DNA of 64,000 nucleotides from Bog-159 sp049511415 (lineage in GTDB: Bacteria; Acidobacteriota; Terriglobia; Bryobacterales; Bryobacteraceae). Both the position numbers and the translations under genes were made by a program. Positions 25,596-34,495 of this stretch are shown here, piece after piece. Positions within the stretch are counted from its first letter, which is position 1; each line of letters begins with the position of its first letter. Below the pieces are notes generated by a model. The model worked only from the letters and a program-made list of their open reading frames with translations. It was not told the DNA's origin and ran no database searches. The stretch spans positions 110,312 to 174,311 of the forward strand of contig JBEKYC010000005.1 of the NCBI GenBank assembly GCA_049511415.1, in the 5' to 3' direction.

Positions 25596-26000
25596 TTAGG
25601 ATCGGTAACGGACTACGGTGGGAACTTGGCTGGTATCGATGGCTTTGATGCCGGTGATCTGTTCCAGCGCGGCCAGGAATTCGCGATATTCGCCGCGGCT
25701 GAGCTTCAACAGCACTTCCGCTTTCTCGGTTCTGCCGCCGGCATTGGACCACTCGACGCCGACATAGTGATTGGCGGCGCGATAGGAGATCTCCGTAATG
25801 CTCTTGGCCGGAATCGCGATGCGCTGGCCGTGCTGCATTAAGATCACTTCATTCCGTCCCAGAGTGGCATGAATCCTATGGTGTTGAAAAGGCAGACTTC
25901 CGCCGCTGTAAGTAACTGGAAACTCGGTGGATGTACCAGCCCAAGCGCTGAACGGAGGGACCGCTATGGATAATAGAAGCAGTGCGTACGCAAGTTTCAT
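25596..26000 (-). CDS. Exported hypothetical protein
   Basis: The 134-residue product starts MKLAYALLLLSIAVPPFSAWA, a clear signal peptide. The mature part is small and beta-rich (FPVTYSGGSLPF, IHATLGRNEVILMQHGQRIAIPAKSITEISY) and ends with a helix (KLSRGEYREFLAALEQITG). The middle resembles a PH-like or bacterial SH3-like fold of the sort that reports on envelope state, but no family is recognised. ATG 26000 is preferred because the open frame upstream has no signal sequence. Confidence 0.6.
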   Translation of the reverse strand: MKLAYALLLLSIAVPPFSAWAGTSTEFPVTYSGGSLPFQHHRIHATLGRNEVILMQHGQRIAIPAKSITEISYRAANHYVGVEWSNAGGRTEKAEVLLKLSRGEYREFLAALEQITGIKAIDTSQVPTVVRYRS

Positions 26001-26139
26001 AATTAAGAGTAATGACTCGGTTTTGTCACTTGTATCGATGCTGAGATAGGACGAAAAGTTACACCTTTCTCTAGTGGTGGCGGTGTCACACCCGGGGCAG
26101 GAACGGCACATCAGGGCCATGCGATAAGATCGAAATTAA

Positions 26140-26559
26140 ATGGCGGCGGTATGGCTATGGCTCACTTTCCTTTTGGCGCAGACATCCAGCCGCGAACCGG
26201 TGAAGGCCACTCTTTGCGAGATCGCCGCGCATCCCGATACATTTGAAGGCAAACTGGTGCAATTGCACGCCCTGGTCGAATCGGGAGTGGATGACATACC
26301 GGCCGGCGTGGCCGACGACAGTTGCGGCGCCGAGCTGAAATTCCTCACGCCCGACGACCAGCATCTTGTGCGCCTCCTGAATAGCAAGCTATTCCGCAAA
26401 ATGGTAAAGGACGTGAAAAAGAATCCGGTGGTGGTGGTTACAATCAGTGGATGGTTCCGCCGCGGCGTTCCCGATAAGAAGACGGAGTCCGGGGTGGCGC
26501 TCGAATCGGTTGAAGACGTGGTAGTCAAGCGCTTGCCGAAAGTGCCGCGCCAGCGTTAG
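26140..26559 (+). CDS. Exported hypothetical protein with OB-like core
   Basis: The 139-residue protein starts with a short hydrophobic signal (AAVWLWLTFLLAQ). It continues TLCEIAAHPDTFEGKLVQLHALVESG..., a pattern typical of small OB-fold proteins in which strand 1 carries V-L-H. Two Cys (in TLCEIA and DDSCGAEL) could form a disulfide. No enzyme motif is seen. It is divergent from the 25596-26000 gene and convergent with the creatininase gene, overlapping its end by 4 nt. Confidence 0.6.
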   Translation: MAAVWLWLTFLLAQTSSREPVKATLCEIAAHPDTFEGKLVQLHALVESGVDDIPAGVADDSCGAELKFLTPDDQHLVRLLNSKLFRKMVKDVKKNPVVVVTISGWFRRGVPDKKTESGVALESVEDVVVKRLPKVPRQR

Positions 26560-27341
26560 GGCAGGGGCGTCCGCCGAAGTTCCGCGATCTCGCGTAGCAT
26601 GCCTTCCACCATGGCGTTGGCCACGGTTTCGCCCTTCGCGCGCGTGGCCAGCGTGGCATCCCCAAAGACGCCACTGGGGGAATACGCGCCCGGCTTGTGC
26701 GGATCGCGCGTCAAGCCGCCTTGGCCCGGATGGTAGTCTTTCACCGCTTTGGTCATATCCACGGATGCCGGATCGATGAAGAGCATGAGCGACGTCTCGA
26801 TCTCATCGGCATGTGTCCCGCCGGCCTCCTGCTTCACGCGCTGCTCGGCTTCCTCTCCAACCGTGAGCACGTTCGTGTACCGCAACAGAATGCCGTCGGC
26901 CGCCAGTATCTTCGCCGCCGGCTCCAGAGCGCGCAGTGTAGACACACCGGTGTTCAGCGCATAGAAACGCTTCGGGCCGTAATTCGCCAGGCTGCGACAG
27001 ATATCCACCAGCATGTCGCGCGCGGTTTCGAGGCGCAGCGTGGTGGAGCCGGGATACTCCACGAATGCCGGATAGTAGCTATAGTTGACCAGCGGTGCGA
27101 CGACCACGTCGGCGCGCTCCACGACCTGCCGCGTGAAGTACTCCGCCTCCAGCAAGTCGGTCTTCAGTTTCAGGTGCGGCCCATGCTCTTTCGATTCGGC
27201 GCCGATGGGAATCACGACGATAGTTTCAGGCTTCAACGCCTTTTCGGCTTCCACCCAGGTAAGATCCTCCAGCAGAATGCCTCGCGGCTGGCCGAAGCAG
27301 ACTCCGGCGGCCAGGATTGCGACACATAATATGCGCGACAT
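26556..27341 (-). CDS. Creatininase-family amidohydrolase, exported
   Basis: The 261-residue protein carries the metal-binding signature of the creatininase family: VIPIGAESKEHGPHLKLKTD (Glu, His and Asp ligands) and AGGTHADEIETSLML. The family hydrolyses cyclic amides, as in creatinine or mycofactocin precursor processing. A signal peptide (MSRILCVAILAAGVCFG) places it outside the cytoplasm, which is a common acidobacterial variant. ATG 27341 has GAGGAG upstream. It is divergent from the MBL lipoprotein gene across 34 nt. Substrate unknown. Confidence 0.87.
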   Translation of the reverse strand: MSRILCVAILAAGVCFGQPRGILLEDLTWVEAEKALKPETIVVIPIGAESKEHGPHLKLKTDLLEAEYFTRQVVERADVVVAPLVNYSYYPAFVEYPGSTTLRLETARDMLVDICRSLANYGPKRFYALNTGVSTLRALEPAAKILAADGILLRYTNVLTVGEEAEQRVKQEAGGTHADEIETSLMLFIDPASVDMTKAVKDYHPGQGGLTRDPHKPGAYSPSGVFGDATLATRAKGETVANAMVEGMLREIAELRRTPLP

Positions 27342-27359
27342 GACCGGCTCCTCGATTGT

Positions 27360-27370
27360 GCTACGGTAGC
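27360..27370. promoter_or_regulatory. Palindrome between divergent creatininase and MBL genes
   Basis: GCTACGGTAGC is a perfect 5-1-5 inverted repeat in the 34-nt divergent gap. Its core CTACGGTAG is the same 9-mer, on the other strand, as in the candidate PadR operator at 4847-4859. It could bind a regulator of both genes; evidence is positional only. Confidence 0.3.
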
Positions 27371-27375
27371 ATGCT

Positions 27376-28326
27376 ATGACCGCGCGCATCGCTCTGCTGG
27401 GTTTGTTGTCGTTGGCGAGCTGTACCGCTGCCGACAAGGTCGCTTCCCTCGAAGTGCGGCTTCTATCCACCATGCTCACCGCCGACGAAGGCTACGGCGA
27501 GTGGGGCTTTGCGGCGCTCGTGGTGGCGGACGGGCACCGGATTCTGTTCGATACCGGCGCGCATCCGAACACCGTGTTGGATAACGCCCGCGCGCTGGGC
27601 ATCGATCTTTCCAATGTTCCGGACGTGATTCTGTCGCACCACCATCTGGACCACACGGCGGGGCTGGTGACGCTGCGCAGCGCATATGCGAAGTCGAACC
27701 CTGCGGCCCTGGCGCGTGCCCATGCGGGCGAAGGCATCTTCCGCAGCCGCACCGATGATGGAACCGGGGAAGCAAACACTATGATTGCGACCCGTCGCGA
27801 TTACGAATCCGCGGGCGGGACTTTTGTCATGTACGGAGAGCCGCGCGAACTGTTTCCCGGCGTATGGCTCACCGGGCCGGTCCCGCGCAAATATCCGGAG
27901 AAGAATTGGGGCCGCGGCCGCAAATTGCGCCTCGCCGATGGCGCCACGGTGGAAGACAATCTGCCGGAGGATCAGTCGCTGGTGGTCGTCACCGAGAAGG
28001 GGCTGGTGGTGATCTCCGGCTGTGGCCACGCTGGGATCGTGAACACGCTGGAGTACGCCCGCGCCAAGATCGCTCCGGCGCCGGTTTACGCGGCATTGGG
28101 CGGCTTCCATTTGTATCAAGCCAGTGACGATACACTGGCGTGGACCGCCTCGAAGCTGAAGGAGTTCGGTTTGCAGAATCTGCTGGGCGCGCACTGCACG
28201 GGCATCGAAGCCGTATATCGCTTGCGCCAGCTAATCGGCCTGGACCGCAAAACGGCGGCCGTAGGTGCGGTCGGCGGCGGATTCACGCTTTCCGGCGGTT
28301 TGGATCCCGGCTCTATTGCACGGTAG
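27376..28326 (+). CDS. MBL-fold metallohydrolase, predicted lipoprotein
   Basis: The 316-residue protein has a lipoprotein signal (LLGLLSLASC, lipobox LASC, Cys16) and a metallo-beta-lactamase fold with LFDTGAHPNT, the zinc motif SHHHLDHTAG, SGCGHAGIVNTL and AHCTG. The order and spacing match the DHPS-like (RFA-P synthase-related) MBL group, which binds two metals and acts on phosphate or ester compounds. Anchoring by lipid would put it in the periplasm. The creatininase-like gene runs divergently, which may mean a shared regulator. Confidence 0.85.
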   Translation: MTARIALLGLLSLASCTAADKVASLEVRLLSTMLTADEGYGEWGFAALVVADGHRILFDTGAHPNTVLDNARALGIDLSNVPDVILSHHHLDHTAGLVTLRSAYAKSNPAALARAHAGEGIFRSRTDDGTGEANTMIATRRDYESAGGTFVMYGEPRELFPGVWLTGPVPRKYPEKNWGRGRKLRLADGATVEDNLPEDQSLVVVTEKGLVVISGCGHAGIVNTLEYARAKIAPAPVYAALGGFHLYQASDDTLAWTASKLKEFGLQNLLGAHCTGIEAVYRLRQLIGLDRKTAAVGAVGGGFTLSGGLDPGSIAR

Positions 28327-28328
28327 TC

Positions 28329-28356
28329 GGCAGGCCGCAAAAAACGATGGCCTGCC
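28329..28356. repeat. REP-like hairpin, copy 1
   Basis: GGCAGGCC and GGCCTGCC form an 8-bp perfect stem with a 12-nt loop, followed by CCAC. On the opposite strand it reads GTGG followed by GGCAGGC..., the arrangement of a tetranucleotide plus hairpin seen in REP elements. There is no U-tract, so it is not a standard terminator. A second copy is at 52749-52768. Confidence 0.5.
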
Positions 28357-28379
28357 CCACAGGTGCTACTGTCTTGTAG

Positions 28380-31169
28380 ATGGGCAAGTTTCCGCTGGTA
28401 TGTCTGCTCGCGTTGCCTTGCGGCCTGTATGGTTTGGGGCAGGTCTCATATGTGGAGACTGCGGCCCGGCCGGGCAGTTTTCCGATCACGCAAGGCAAGA
28501 CCTGCGCCTCGCTCTACGTAGATCCGGCGGATTACGCCGGAGTCATTCGGGCGGCCGCCGATCTGCAGGCCGATATCGAGCGCGTCACCGGCTGCAAACC
28601 GGCGATTACACACGATGCGGGGACTGTCGGGCATGTGATCGTGATCGGCTCGCTCGAAAAGAGCCCGCTGGTTACGCGGCTAGTGGATACGACCTCCATC
28701 GCCGGCAAATGGGAAGCCTTCCTGACGCAGGTCGTGGGACAGAAGTTGGTCGTCGCGGGCAGTGACAAACGCGGAACGATCTACGGCATCTACGATCTTT
28801 CCGAACAGATCGGCGTCTCGCCGTGGTATTGGTGGGCGGATGTCCCGGTAGCGCACAAGGACGCCTTGTTCGTGAGGCCTGGCCGATTCGTGCAGGGTGA
28901 ACCTGCGATCAGGTATCGGGGCATCTTTTTGAACGACGAAGCGCCGTCACTTTCGGGATGGAGCCGCGAGAAATTCGGCGGCTGGAATTCCAAGTTCTAC
29001 GTGGAAGTCTTTGAGCTGATCCTGCGGCTGAAGGGAAACTATCTGTGGCCAGCCATGTGGGGCAGTGCGTTCAATGAAGACGACCCGCTGAACCCCCAAC
29101 TCGCCGATGAGTACGGCATCGTGATGGGCACTTCACATCACGAGCCCATGCTGCGCGCGCAGCAGGAGTGGAAGCGGCACGGCATAGGGCCGTGGAATTA
29201 CGCCACCAACCCCGAGGTGCTGCGCGCTTTTTGGGACGAAGGCATCGCGCGCAATAAGGCTTACGAGAGCATCGTCACGCTGGCCATGCGCGGCGATGGC
29301 GACATGCCGATGACCGGCAACACAGACATCAAGGCGAACATGGAGTTGCTCGAAAGGATCGTGGCCGATCAACGGGCTATTCTCTCCAAATACTTCGGGC
29401 CGGACCTGTCCAAGGTGCCGCAGGATTGGGCGCTATATAAGGAAGTGCAGGAGTATTACGAAGCGGGCATGCGCGTCCCTGACGATGTAACTCTCCTGTG
29501 GTGCGACGATAACTGGGGTAACATCCGCCGCCTGCCCACGGCCGAAGAACGCAAAAGAGGCGGAGGCGCGGGCATTTATTATCATTTTGATTATGTCGGA
29601 GGCCCGCGCAATTATAAGTGGCTGAACACGAATCCCATTACCAAGGTGTGGGAGCAGATGAACCTGGCGTACGAGTATGATGCCCGGCGAATCTGGATCG
29701 TGAACGTGGGGGATCTGAAGCCCATGGAATTCCCGATCGAGTATTTCCTGAGCCTGGCGTGGAATCCAAAGCGCTGGCCGCACGATAAGATCGCCGAATT
29801 CGGCCGCATGTGGGCTACCCGCGAATTTGGACCGGAGCACGCCGCGGATATCGCGGACATCGTCGCCAAATATACCAAGTACAACGGACGCCGCAAGCCG
29901 GAGCTCCTGGAGCCCGGCACGTTCAGCCTCGAGAACTACGATGAAGCCGATACCGCACTGGCGGATTGGAAGGCCATCACGGAGAAAGCGGAGCGCATCT
30001 ACAAGGTTCTGCCAGCCGTTGCGAAAGACGCGTTTTTCGAACTAGTTCTGTACCCCACCAAGGCCTGTGAAATCGTGAACGAGCTGTACATCGCCGCCGC
30101 CAGGAATCATCTGTACGCGCAGCAGGGACGGGCCAGCACCAACGACTATGCCGCACGCGTGCGCGGGTTGTTCCAGGCGGATGCGGACTGGTCGGCTACT
30201 TATAACCATGCGCTGGCGGGCGGTAAATGGGACCACATGATGGATCAGACCCACATTGGCTATACCGGCTGGCAGCAGCCCGATAAAAACAACATGCCGG
30301 CGGCTGCCACCATCGAGGTTCCGGAAGCCGCAAATATGGGCGTCGAGCCGGCTGCGCTGCAGCTCGATTCCTTCAATCAGCCGCGGCGGCACATCGACAT
30401 CTACAACCGCGGACGCGCACCGTTTGCCTTTACGGCGTCCGTCAGTGCTCCCTGGATCGTGCTGAGCCAAGCGCGGGGTACGATCGAGAAAGATGAGCGT
30501 CTGTGGGTGACCGTCGACTGGACCAAAGTGCCGAACGGCGCGGCAGAAGGCGCGATAACGATTGCCGGCGCGGCCCACCAGGCCACCGTCAAGATCGCCA
30601 CCACGAACCCGCGCGATCTCACCAGGGAATCCCTGCGTGGCTTCGTGGAAACCGACGGCTACGTCTCCATCGAAGCGCCGCACTACAGCAGAAAGACCGA
30701 TGCCGCCGCGGCGCATTGGGAACGGATCGACGATTACGGTCGCACCCTCTCCGCCATGACCATCCTGCCCGTCACCGCCCCAAGCGCCACGCTAGAAAAT
30801 GGAACTCCCGGCCTGGAATATCGTATGTACCTATTTAATCCGGGAACTGTCACGGTGCACACCATCATCGCGCCCACGCTGAACTTCGTGCCGGGCCGCG
30901 GCCTGCGATTCGCAGTGGCATTTGACGATCAGGCGCCGCAAATCGTCGATGCGCTGGCCCACAATTCGTTACGCGATTGGGAAGAGTCCGTCAAAGACAA
31001 TGTGCGCGACATCCGATCCACGCACGGTCTGAAGGGGCCGGGCTACCATATTCTGAAGTACTGGATGGTGGATCCGGGCGTCGTGCTGCAAAAGATGATC
31101 GTCGACCTGGGTGGGCTGAAGCCAAGCTACCTCGGACCGCCGGAAAGCTATCACAAAGGAACACTATGA
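28380..31169 (+). CDS. GH115-family alpha-glucuronidase, secreted
   Basis: The 929-residue protein has a signal peptide and the full GH115 layout: an N-terminal alpha/beta domain (VIRAAADLQADIERVTG), a TIM-barrel core beginning YRGIFLNDEAPSLSGW and containing RLKGNYLWPAMWGSAFNEDDP, GTSHHEPMLRAQQEW, and LWCDDNWGNIRRLP. A helical region and C-terminal beta domains follow. GH115 enzymes remove (4-O-methyl)-glucuronic acid from internal or terminal xylose of glucuronoxylan. It implies plant hemicellulose use. The stop overlaps the tricorn-type protease start as ATGA. Confidence 0.92.
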   Translation: MGKFPLVCLLALPCGLYGLGQVSYVETAARPGSFPITQGKTCASLYVDPADYAGVIRAAADLQADIERVTGCKPAITHDAGTVGHVIVIGSLEKSPLVTRLVDTTSIAGKWEAFLTQVVGQKLVVAGSDKRGTIYGIYDLSEQIGVSPWYWWADVPVAHKDALFVRPGRFVQGEPAIRYRGIFLNDEAPSLSGWSREKFGGWNSKFYVEVFELILRLKGNYLWPAMWGSAFNEDDPLNPQLADEYGIVMGTSHHEPMLRAQQEWKRHGIGPWNYATNPEVLRAFWDEGIARNKAYESIVTLAMRGDGDMPMTGNTDIKANMELLERIVADQRAILSKYFGPDLSKVPQDWALYKEVQEYYEAGMRVPDDVTLLWCDDNWGNIRRLPTAEERKRGGGAGIYYHFDYVGGPRNYKWLNTNPITKVWEQMNLAYEYDARRIWIVNVGDLKPMEFPIEYFLSLAWNPKRWPHDKIAEFGRMWATREFGPEHAADIADIVAKYTKYNGRRKPELLEPGTFSLENYDEADTALADWKAITEKAERIYKVLPAVAKDAFFELVLYPTKACEIVNELYIAAARNHLYAQQGRASTNDYAARVRGLFQADADWSATYNHALAGGKWDHMMDQTHIGYTGWQQPDKNNMPAAATIEVPEAANMGVEPAALQLDSFNQPRRHIDIYNRGRAPFAFTASVSAPWIVLSQARGTIEKDERLWVTVDWTKVPNGAAEGAITIAGAAHQATVKIATTNPRDLTRESLRGFVETDGYVSIEAPHYSRKTDAAAAHWERIDDYGRTLSAMTILPVTAPSATLENGTPGLEYRMYLFNPGTVTVHTIIAPTLNFVPGRGLRFAVAFDDQAPQIVDALAHNSLRDWEESVKDNVRDIRSTHGLKGPGYHILKYWMVDPGVVLQKMIVDLGGLKPSYLGPPESYHKGTL

Positions 31170-34100
31170 ACCGTACGTTGAAACTGCAACTCTGCCTCGC
31201 CGCACTTGCCGCGGCATGTTCGGCGGACGCACCCAAACCTGTCTTAATTCATCATCCCTCGATCAGCCGCGACAAGATCGCCTTCTCCTATGCCGGCGAT
31301 ATCTGGACCGTCAGCCGCGAGGGCGGTGATGCCCAGCGCCTGACCGCGGGCGTCGGCGATAAGTTTGACCCGTACTTCTCGCCGGACGGTAAATGGATCG
31401 CCTATACCGCGGACTATTACGGCAACCCGGACGTCTTCGTCATCCCGGCCACCGGCGGCGAGCCGCGCCGTCTGACTTATCATCCTTCGTTCGACCACGT
31501 GGAAGGCTGGACTCCCGACGGCAAGGGCATTCTCTTCATTTCCAGCCGTACCAGCAACACCGATCCTCCCAAACTGTTCACAGTCTCGGTGGAGGGCGGG
31601 TTCCCAACCGAGCTGCCGTTGCCCATGGGATCCAGCGGCGCTTTCTCCCCGGATGGCTCGCACATCGCCTACACCCCAAAATTCTTATGGCAGGAAGCCT
31701 GGAAGCGCTACCGCGGCGGCCAAACCATGGCCATCTGGATCGCGCGCCTCTCCGACTCCCACGTCGAGAAGATACCGCGCAATAATTCGAATGACTTTAA
31801 CCCCATGTGGGTGGATAAGCGGATCTACTTTCTTTCGGACCGCAATGGCCCGGTCGGTCTCTTCGTCTATGACACGGGATCGCACGAGATTTCGGAGGTC
31901 GTCGCGAACAAGGGATTGGACTTCAAGTCAGCCGAAGCAGGTCCGGGCGCGATAGTCTATGAGCAGTTCGGTTCGCTGCATGTTTACGATCTGAAATCGA
32001 AGCAGGAGAAGACCGTCAGCGTGCGCCTCCCCGGCGAGTTTCCCGAGGTCCTGCCGCATTACGAAAAGCTGGAAGCCAGGCGCATTCTGAACGCCAACAT
32101 ATCGCCCACCGGGGCGCGCGCGGTATTCGAGATTCACGGCGAGATCGTCACCGTTCCGGCCGAAAAGGGCGACATACGCAACCTGACCAACAGTCCCGGG
32201 GTGGCCGACCGCGATCCGGCATGGTCGCCCGACGGCAAGCGCATCGCCTGGTTCTCCGATGAATCCGGCGAGTACGCCTTGCACATTCGCGATCAGAACG
32301 GCCTGGGAGATATAACCAAGATCAACCTCGGCACACCTTCGTCGTACTTCTATTCACCGGTCTGGTCGCCGGACAGCAAAAAGATCGCTTACACGGACAA
32401 GCGCCTCAACCTGTGGTACGTGGACGTCGAGAAGGGTGCGCCGGTGAAGGTCGATACCGATTACTATGACAGCCCGTTTCATACACTGAATCCGGTCTGG
32501 TCGCCCGATAGTAAGTGGCTGGCCTACACCAAGCAACTCGTCAGCCATTTGCATGCTGTGTATGTGTACGGGCTGGAATCCGCTAAAGCGAACCAGTTGA
32601 CCGACGGTTTCAGTGACGCGCTCTACGCGGATTGGGATAAGGGCGGCAAGTATCTGTATCTCACCGCCAGCACGGATGTCGGCCTGGGCGCGAGCTGGCT
32701 GGATATGTCCAGCATTGGCCGGCCGAGCACGCGCAGCGTATACCTGGCGGTGCTGTCGAAGGACGATCCGTCACCCATGGCCCCGGAGAGCGACGATGAG
32801 AAGGTAGAAGAAGCCAAAAAGGACGCCGCTGCCGACAAAGATAAAGATAAAGACAAGGACAAAGATAAAGACAAAGATAAAACGAAAGAGCCGGCGCCGG
32901 TCAAGATCGACTTTGAAGGCATCCAGCAGCGTATTGTCGCCCTGCCCATCCCGGCCCGCAACTATCAGGGCCTTTCCGCCGGGAAAGCCGGTGAAGTCTT
33001 CCTGCAGGAAGCTCCTGCGTTCTTTAACGATAATGGCAACCCGCCGCTAACGATTCAGAAATTCGATCTGAAGAAGCGCAAAACCGACAAGCTCTTCGAT
33101 GGTGTCACAGCTTTCCTCGTCTCCGCTAACGGCGAGAAGGCGCTTTACAAACAGGGTGACCAGTGGCACGTTGCACCCACGGGCGAGCCGCCAAAGCCGG
33201 ACGCCGGTCCGCTGAAACTGGCCGAGATGGAAGTCTACGTCGATCCGCGCGCGGAGTGGCGCCAAATGTACCACGAGGTCTGGCGCATCGAGCGTGATTT
33301 CCTCTACGATCCGCATGCGCACGGTCTCGATCTCACAGCGGCCGAGAAGTTCTACGCGCCGTTCCTGGAGAACATCTCTTCCCGCAACGATTTGAATGAC
33401 CTGTTCACAGAGATGCTGGGCAATCTGACGCTGGGCCACGTTTTCATCGGCGGCGGTGACCGGCCGGAGCCGCCCAAGGTCAGAGTCGGGCTGCTGGGCG
33501 CCGACTATACCATCGAAAGCGGCCGTTACCGCTTCGCCAAGGTGTACGACGGCGAGAATTGGAATCCGCAGCTTCAAGCGCCCCTCACGCAACCGGGCGT
33601 CAACGTCAAGGCCGGCGACTACCTGCTGGCGGTGAACGGGCGCGAGGTGCACGGTTCCGATGACGTCTACAGTTTCTTCCAGGAGACCGCGGGCAAGCAG
33701 GTAGTCCTGAAAGTGGGCGCCGCTCCGGGCGGAAAGGACGCACGAGAAGTCACGGTTGTGCCCGTGGACAATGAGTTCGGCCTGCGCCATCTCGACTGGG
33801 TGGAATCCAACCGACGCAAGGTGGATCGGTTGACGGGCGGCCGGGTGGCCTACGTGCATCTGCCGGACACCGCCGGCGGTGGATACACCAACTTCAATCG
33901 CTATTTCTTCGCGCAGGTGGGCAAAGACGCCGCCATCCTGGACGAGCGCTTCAATCACGGCGGCGACTTGGCCGATTACATCATCGACCACCTGCGCCGG
34001 CCGTTGATGAGCCTGATCACGGCGCGCGAAGGGCACGATTTCTCAAGCCCCGCCGACGCCATCTATGGACCCAAGGTGATGATCGTGAATGAATTTGCCG

Positions 34101-34459
34101 GTTCCGGCGGCGATGCCATGCCCTGGTATTTCCGGAAGGCCGGCATCGGCCCGCTGGTCGGTAATCGCACGTGGGGCGGTCTGGTGGGTATCTACGACTA
34201 TCCCGAATTGATCGACGGCGGCGGTGTAACTGCCCCGCGCGTAGCGATCTTTGGCCTGAAAGGCGAATGGGAAGTCGAAAACCACGGCATCACGCCCGAC
34301 GTAGAAGTGGATCAGGACCCGGCCCTGGTGCGCCAGGGTCACGATCCGCAACTGGAAAAGGCAGTGGAGGTGGTGATGGAACAGCTCAAGAAGAATCCGC
34401 CGCCGGAGTACAAGAAGCCGGCCTATCCGGATTATCACCAGAGTTTGAGCATGCAGTGA
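31166..34459 (+). CDS. Tricorn-type protease homologue (S41)
   Basis: The 1097-residue exported protein (MNRTLKLQLCLAALAAACSA signal) has a six- to seven-bladed beta-propeller of TolB/WD40-like repeats (FSPDGKWIAY, WSPDGKRIAW, WSPDSKKIAY), a second propeller region, a PDZ-like domain (GDYLLAVNGREV) and the S41 protease core. NEFAGSGGDAMPWYF holds the nucleophile Ser of tricorn enzymes and VENHGITPDVEVD the charge-relay Glu. Tricorn proteases trim peptides released by other proteases. A run of eight Asp-Lys pairs (residues about 557-572) separates the propellers, an unusual linker. Translation is coupled to GH115 by a 4-nt overlap. Confidence 0.92.
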   Translation: MNRTLKLQLCLAALAAACSADAPKPVLIHHPSISRDKIAFSYAGDIWTVSREGGDAQRLTAGVGDKFDPYFSPDGKWIAYTADYYGNPDVFVIPATGGEPRRLTYHPSFDHVEGWTPDGKGILFISSRTSNTDPPKLFTVSVEGGFPTELPLPMGSSGAFSPDGSHIAYTPKFLWQEAWKRYRGGQTMAIWIARLSDSHVEKIPRNNSNDFNPMWVDKRIYFLSDRNGPVGLFVYDTGSHEISEVVANKGLDFKSAEAGPGAIVYEQFGSLHVYDLKSKQEKTVSVRLPGEFPEVLPHYEKLEARRILNANISPTGARAVFEIHGEIVTVPAEKGDIRNLTNSPGVADRDPAWSPDGKRIAWFSDESGEYALHIRDQNGLGDITKINLGTPSSYFYSPVWSPDSKKIAYTDKRLNLWYVDVEKGAPVKVDTDYYDSPFHTLNPVWSPDSKWLAYTKQLVSHLHAVYVYGLESAKANQLTDGFSDALYADWDKGGKYLYLTASTDVGLGASWLDMSSIGRPSTRSVYLAVLSKDDPSPMAPESDDEKVEEAKKDAAADKDKDKDKDKDKDKDKTKEPAPVKIDFEGIQQRIVALPIPARNYQGLSAGKAGEVFLQEAPAFFNDNGNPPLTIQKFDLKKRKTDKLFDGVTAFLVSANGEKALYKQGDQWHVAPTGEPPKPDAGPLKLAEMEVYVDPRAEWRQMYHEVWRIERDFLYDPHAHGLDLTAAEKFYAPFLENISSRNDLNDLFTEMLGNLTLGHVFIGGGDRPEPPKVRVGLLGADYTIESGRYRFAKVYDGENWNPQLQAPLTQPGVNVKAGDYLLAVNGREVHGSDDVYSFFQETAGKQVVLKVGAAPGGKDAREVTVVPVDNEFGLRHLDWVESNRRKVDRLTGGRVAYVHLPDTAGGGYTNFNRYFFAQVGKDAAILDERFNHGGDLADYIIDHLRRPLMSLITAREGHDFSSPADAIYGPKVMIVNEFAGSGGDAMPWYFRKAGIGPLVGNRTWGGLVGIYDYPELIDGGGVTAPRVAIFGLKGEWEVENHGITPDVEVDQDPALVRQGHDPQLEKAVEVVMEQLKKNPPPEYKKPAYPDYHQSLSMQ
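32834..32881 (+). repeat. Asp-Lys tandem repeat in the tricorn-type gene
   Basis: Eight consecutive two-codon units (GAC/GAT followed by AAA/AAG) encode (DK)8 in-frame. Codon choice varies between units, so the repeat is not a recent pure 6-nt expansion. The segment is AT-rich relative to its surroundings. Confidence 0.9.
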
Positions 34460-34495
34460 GGCGAGCGCAGGCTGGCCTCACTGCCATGAAAAGCG

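Noticed and set aside
28329..28356. Rho-independent terminator after the MBL gene
   Set aside because: The hairpin is good but no T-run follows on either strand, and the same hairpin recurs at 52749, so a REP-like repeat is the better reading.
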